From contig JAISZW010000251.1 of the NCBI GenBank assembly GCA_031284445.1, positions 1 through 8,632 of the forward strand: 8,632 bases of DNA, in the 5' to 3' direction. This document shows, in pieces, positions 6,837 to 8,632 of this stretch. Position 1 is the stretch's first letter; every line of letters starts with the position of its first letter. The DNA is from Candidatus Methanovirga basalitermitum (GTDB lineage: Archaea > Methanobacteriota > Methanobacteria > Methanobacteriales > Methanobacteriaceae). The translations under genes and the position numbers were made by a program. The notes below the pieces were generated by a model. It saw only the letters and a program-made list of their open reading frames with translations, made no database searches and was not told the origin of the DNA.

Positions 6837-6842
6837 AAAGGA
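6837..6842 (+). promoter_or_regulatory. Ribosome binding site of the tRNA thiolation gene
   Basis: AAAGGA stands four bases before the ATG at 6847. It supports this start, which also places the first Cys pair of the zinc-binding motif at residues 4 and 7. Confidence 0.6.
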
Positions 6843-6846
6843 TAAC

Positions 6847-7764
6847 ATGGAAGTCTGTAGTAAATGTGGTAATCACAAAGTTATTATAAAAAGAAAACAA
6901 TCAGGTCAAGCTTTATGTGAAAATTGTTTTATTGAAAATATTCAAAAAAAAGTTATAAAAACAATTAAAAAAGAGAAGCTTATTGATAAAGGAGATAAGA
7001 TTCTTGTTGCATTATCAGGAGGAAAAGATAGTGTTGCAGTTCTTGATATTTTACACACATTTTATGAAAAAAAAGTAATTGACATATCCACGGTTACAAT
7101 AGATGAAGGAATATCCAAATACAGAGATGAAGGAGTTAAAATAGCTACTGATTATGCTAAAGAACTTGGAATTGAACATGAAGTAATTTCATTTAAAGAT
7201 TCCTTTGGATTAACATTGGATAAAATAATGAAAAAATCTAATCATAGAGGATCTTGTAGCTATTGTGGAGTATTTAGAAGATGGATTATCAATAAATCAG
7301 CGAAAAAATTACATGCCAACAAAATAGCTACAGGTCATAACTTAGATGATGAAACACAAGCTATCCTAATGAACTATTTAGAGGGAAACATTCATAATCT
7401 TTCTAAAATAGGTCCTAAAATCGAATCTAAGGTCTTTGTGCCAAAAATTAAACCTCTTCGTGAAGTTCCAGAATACGAAATTGGTTTATATGGAATAGCT
7501 AAAAATTTAAATATTCACAGAGCAGCTTGTCCTTATGCTAAAACATCATTTAGAATGGAAATATCACAAATAATGAAAAAATTGAGTGAAAACCATCCCA
7601 CAATCATGTATTCAACTCTTAAAGGTTTTGATAAGATTAAAACAGCTATTAAAAACCAGTACAGGAATTCAAACAACTTCAGTAGATGTAAAGTCTGCGG
7701 TGAACCATCATCAAGTTCATTATGTCAAGTTTGTAGCTTCTTAAAAGAATTAAATAACAAATAA
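6847..7764 (+). CDS. TtuA/Ncs6-family tRNA 2-thiouridine synthetase
   Basis: This 305-residue cytosolic enzyme belongs to the TtuA/Ncs6 (TtcA-related) family. These enzymes adenylate a uridine in tRNA and replace its oxygen with sulfur. The N-terminal zinc finger uses Cys4, Cys7, Cys24 and Cys27. The PP-loop ATP site is SGGKDS at 57-62. The three cysteines that hold the iron-sulfur cluster are Cys137 and Cys140 (GSCSYCGVFRR) and Cys228 (RAACPYAKTSFR). GHNLDDETQAILMNYLEGN (163-181) is the usual family motif. The C-terminal zinc finger uses Cys281, Cys284, Cys293 and Cys296. All expected ligands are present and the length is normal. The family contains both wobble U34 (Ncs6/NcsA) and U54 (TtuA) thiolases. 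In a non-thermophilic methanogen U34 is the likelier target, but sequence alone does not settle it. It has its own promoter region and converges on the ABC pseudogene. Confidence 0.93.
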   Translation: MEVCSKCGNHKVIIKRKQSGQALCENCFIENIQKKVIKTIKKEKLIDKGDKILVALSGGKDSVAVLDILHTFYEKKVIDISTVTIDEGISKYRDEGVKIATDYAKELGIEHEVISFKDSFGLTLDKIMKKSNHRGSCSYCGVFRRWIINKSAKKLHANKIATGHNLDDETQAILMNYLEGNIHNLSKIGPKIESKVFVPKIKPLREVPEYEIGLYGIAKNLNIHRAACPYAKTSFRMEISQIMKKLSENHPTIMYSTLKGFDKIKTAIKNQYRNSNNFSRCKVCGEPSSSSLCQVCSFLKELNNK

Positions 7765-7773
7765 TTTAATTTT

Positions 7774-7790
7774 TTGATTTCATCAATCAA
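7774..7790. terminator. Possible terminator between convergent genes
   Basis: TTGATT (7774-7779) and AATCAA (7785-7790) form a short hairpin between the stop codons of the thiolation gene and the ABC pseudogene. An AATTTTTTG run precedes it and TAACTTTTAT follows it on the + strand. It is weak, but it is the only candidate in this 32-base gap. Confidence 0.3.
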
Positions 7791-7796
7791 TAACTT

Positions 7797-8154
7797 TTAT
7801 AAAACCTCATTACTCCTTAATTTCCCATCTAAAATATTAATTACTCTTTCAGCTTCTTCTCCTATATTTAGATCATGAGTTATAATTATTAAAGTAATAT
7901 CTTCTTCTATATGTAAATCATTCAATAGTTGAACTATCTTTTGAGAATTATCTGAATTTAAGGAACCTGTCAATCCATCAAGAATAATTGAAGGAGAATT
8001 AGGTAATGCTCTTGCAACAGCAATCATCTGTCTTTCACCACAAGATAACTTGATAGGAGAAATTAGTCTTATCTTCTATACAAACCTTCTCCAGTAATTT
8101 TGATGCTCTTTTTCTTCTTTCATCTGATGAAATTTGATACTGTAAAGAATCCAT
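7797..8154 (-). pseudogene. Truncated ABC transporter ATPase (LolD/MacB-type), 3' half
   Basis: The minus strand encodes the second half of an ABC ATPase of the lipoprotein/antimicrobial-peptide exporter type (normally about 225-230 residues). From 8154 it reads SSDERRKRASKLLEKVCIED, then frameshifts near 8050 into LSCGERQMIAVARAL (signature motif, normally LSGGERQR). It then reads SIILDGLTGSLNS (Walker B, normally ILADEPTGNLDS) and ITLIIITHDLNIGEEAERVI (with the H-loop His), stopping at 7797. The Walker A half is absent. In Walker B one residue is lost and the catalytic Glu is replaced by Gly, so the remnant could not hydrolyse ATP. Its broken 5' end coincides with the dispersed repeat at 8132-8257. 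No partner permease is visible. Confidence 0.87.
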
Positions 8155-8257
8155 TTGATAGATCAAAAATTTTGTGAATTTTGCAATATCATTTGTTTCG
8201 ATTTGAAATAATGTTTAAAAAGAATAAAAATCTTTAAATAGGTGTAACATACCTCAA
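8132..8257 (-). repeat. Dispersed repeat of about 126 bp, copy 2
   Basis: Read on the minus strand this matches 5724-5835. It begins TTGAG (8257-8253) and passes CTATTTAAAGATTTTTATTC and CAAATCGAAACAAATGATAT. It ends through CACAAAATTTTTGATCTATC into TGGATTCTTTACAG and ATCAAAT. It is about 14 bases longer than copy 1 because of small insertions. The block abuts the truncated ABC ATPase. On the + strand its CTTTAAATAG (8232-8241) could serve as a TATA box for the decayed frame that follows. Confidence 0.7.
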
Positions 8258-8263
8258 CATAGT

Positions 8264-8628
8264 TGCTATGAAGAGAATATTCATGAATCAGTGATATCAA
8301 TGCATTCAATTGAACATAACTTACTAAGACAGATAAGTGAAATCATAAGCATCTTTAAAATAGTGAAACCGTCGCATTAAACGATGAAAAATTATATAAA
8401 CAAAGTATATAGTTTATTAGATTGGATTAAGACCCCTCCATGGAATTGGTTATTCGGGTGATTACTGAAAATCTTCGATTTTTGGTAATTTTAAAGTTGT
8501 TAAACATCTAATGCAATGGAAAACTTACTGCGAACAATATTCCCAGACAAACTAAAAAAAATTATTTAAAACTGTTAAATGAGCTGAAATATTTCTATCT
8601 TTTACATGTTAAACGATGGATTGATTAG
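8264..8628 (+). pseudogene. Decayed + strand gene split by a 29-bp hairpin, unidentified (possibly transposase)
   Basis: One + frame reads from about 8264 (YEENIHESVISMHSIEHNLL ...), has a TAA at 8378-8380, and continues in the same frame as MKNYINKVYSLLDWIKTPPW to a TGA at 8459-8461. A second frame then runs to a TAG at 8626-8628, with one TAA at about 8509-8511, and includes NNIPRQTKKNYLKLLNELKY. Leaving out the 29-bp repeat at 8461-8489 joins the two frames (TG+T gives Cys). The composition is protein-like and the place behind a repeated promoter-like block suggests an insertion-sequence gene, but I cannot name the family. The window ends before the gene does. Confidence 0.42.
8461..8489. 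repeat. 29-bp hairpin repeat, copy 2
   Basis: This is the second copy of the sequence at 5581-5609, with one base different. Here the arms pair without mismatch as RNA: ATTAC with GTAAT, two G-U pairs, then AAAATC with GATTTT, closing a UUC loop. It lies exactly at the break between two reading frames of the surrounding decayed gene. No target duplication is evident. Confidence 0.8.
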
Positions 8629-8632
8629 TAAT

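Noticed and set aside
5581..8489. The two 29-bp repeats as terminal inverted repeats of one 2.9-kb element
   Set aside because: The interval contains the ordinary PH and tRNA thiolation genes and no transposase. No target duplication flanks the outer ends, so independent small insertions are simpler.
5581..8489. CRISPR array
   Set aside because: There are only two copies of the 29-bp repeat, nearly 2.9 kb apart, with no regular spacing and no cas genes.

Overview
The window looks like a piece of a very AT-rich methanogenic archaeon of the order Methanobacteriales, most probably Methanobrevibacter or a close relative. Three things point there. It carries hmd, the [Fe]-hydrogenase found only in hydrogenotrophic methanogens. 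hcgA, a radical SAM enzyme of the FeGP-cofactor pathway, follows directly. Intergenic DNA is almost pure A/T, with archaeal-style TATA boxes and short Shine-Dalgarno sites.

Layout. Positions 1-1555 are a gene graveyard: an AAT microsatellite with a gene-end fragment at the left edge, then a multiply frameshifted transposase that resembles the IS5 family, then about 500 bp without a convincing gene. At 1556-2488 is a TadC/T2SSF-type membrane protein, without its usual ATPase partner in view. Positions 2489-3148 are a long spacer holding the hmd promoter, a 20-bp operator-like palindrome and a 98-bp palindromic miniature element with an exact 8-bp target duplication. hmd (3149-4183) ends in a terminator-like hairpin and T-tract. 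hcgA (4287-5288) then has its own TATA box and starts at TTG. Positions 5289-5812 hold a decayed minus-strand reading frame, a 29-bp hairpin repeat and one copy of a dispersed repeat of about 112 bp. A membrane protein with a bacterial-type PH domain and an Asn/Gln-rich tail follows (5813 or 5849-6748). Next come two overlapping inverted repeats and a TtuA/Ncs6-type tRNA thiolation enzyme (6847-7764). The right end holds a broken ABC-transporter ATPase (minus strand), the second copy of the dispersed repeat, and another decayed reading frame split by the second copy of the 29-bp hairpin.

How it works together. hmd and hcgA form one functional unit. Hmd reversibly reduces methenyl-tetrahydromethanopterin with H2, using the iron-guanylylpyridinol cofactor, and HcgA belongs to the pathway that builds that cofactor. 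The other hcg genes are not in this window. The tRNA thiolation gene and the PH protein are separate housekeeping or envelope functions. The rest is shaped by small mobile or repetitive DNA: one miniature element in the hmd leader, a two-copy repeat of about 112-126 bp, and a two-copy 29-bp hairpin. These small repeats are the least explained part of the window. No tRNA, rRNA or CRISPR array was seen.
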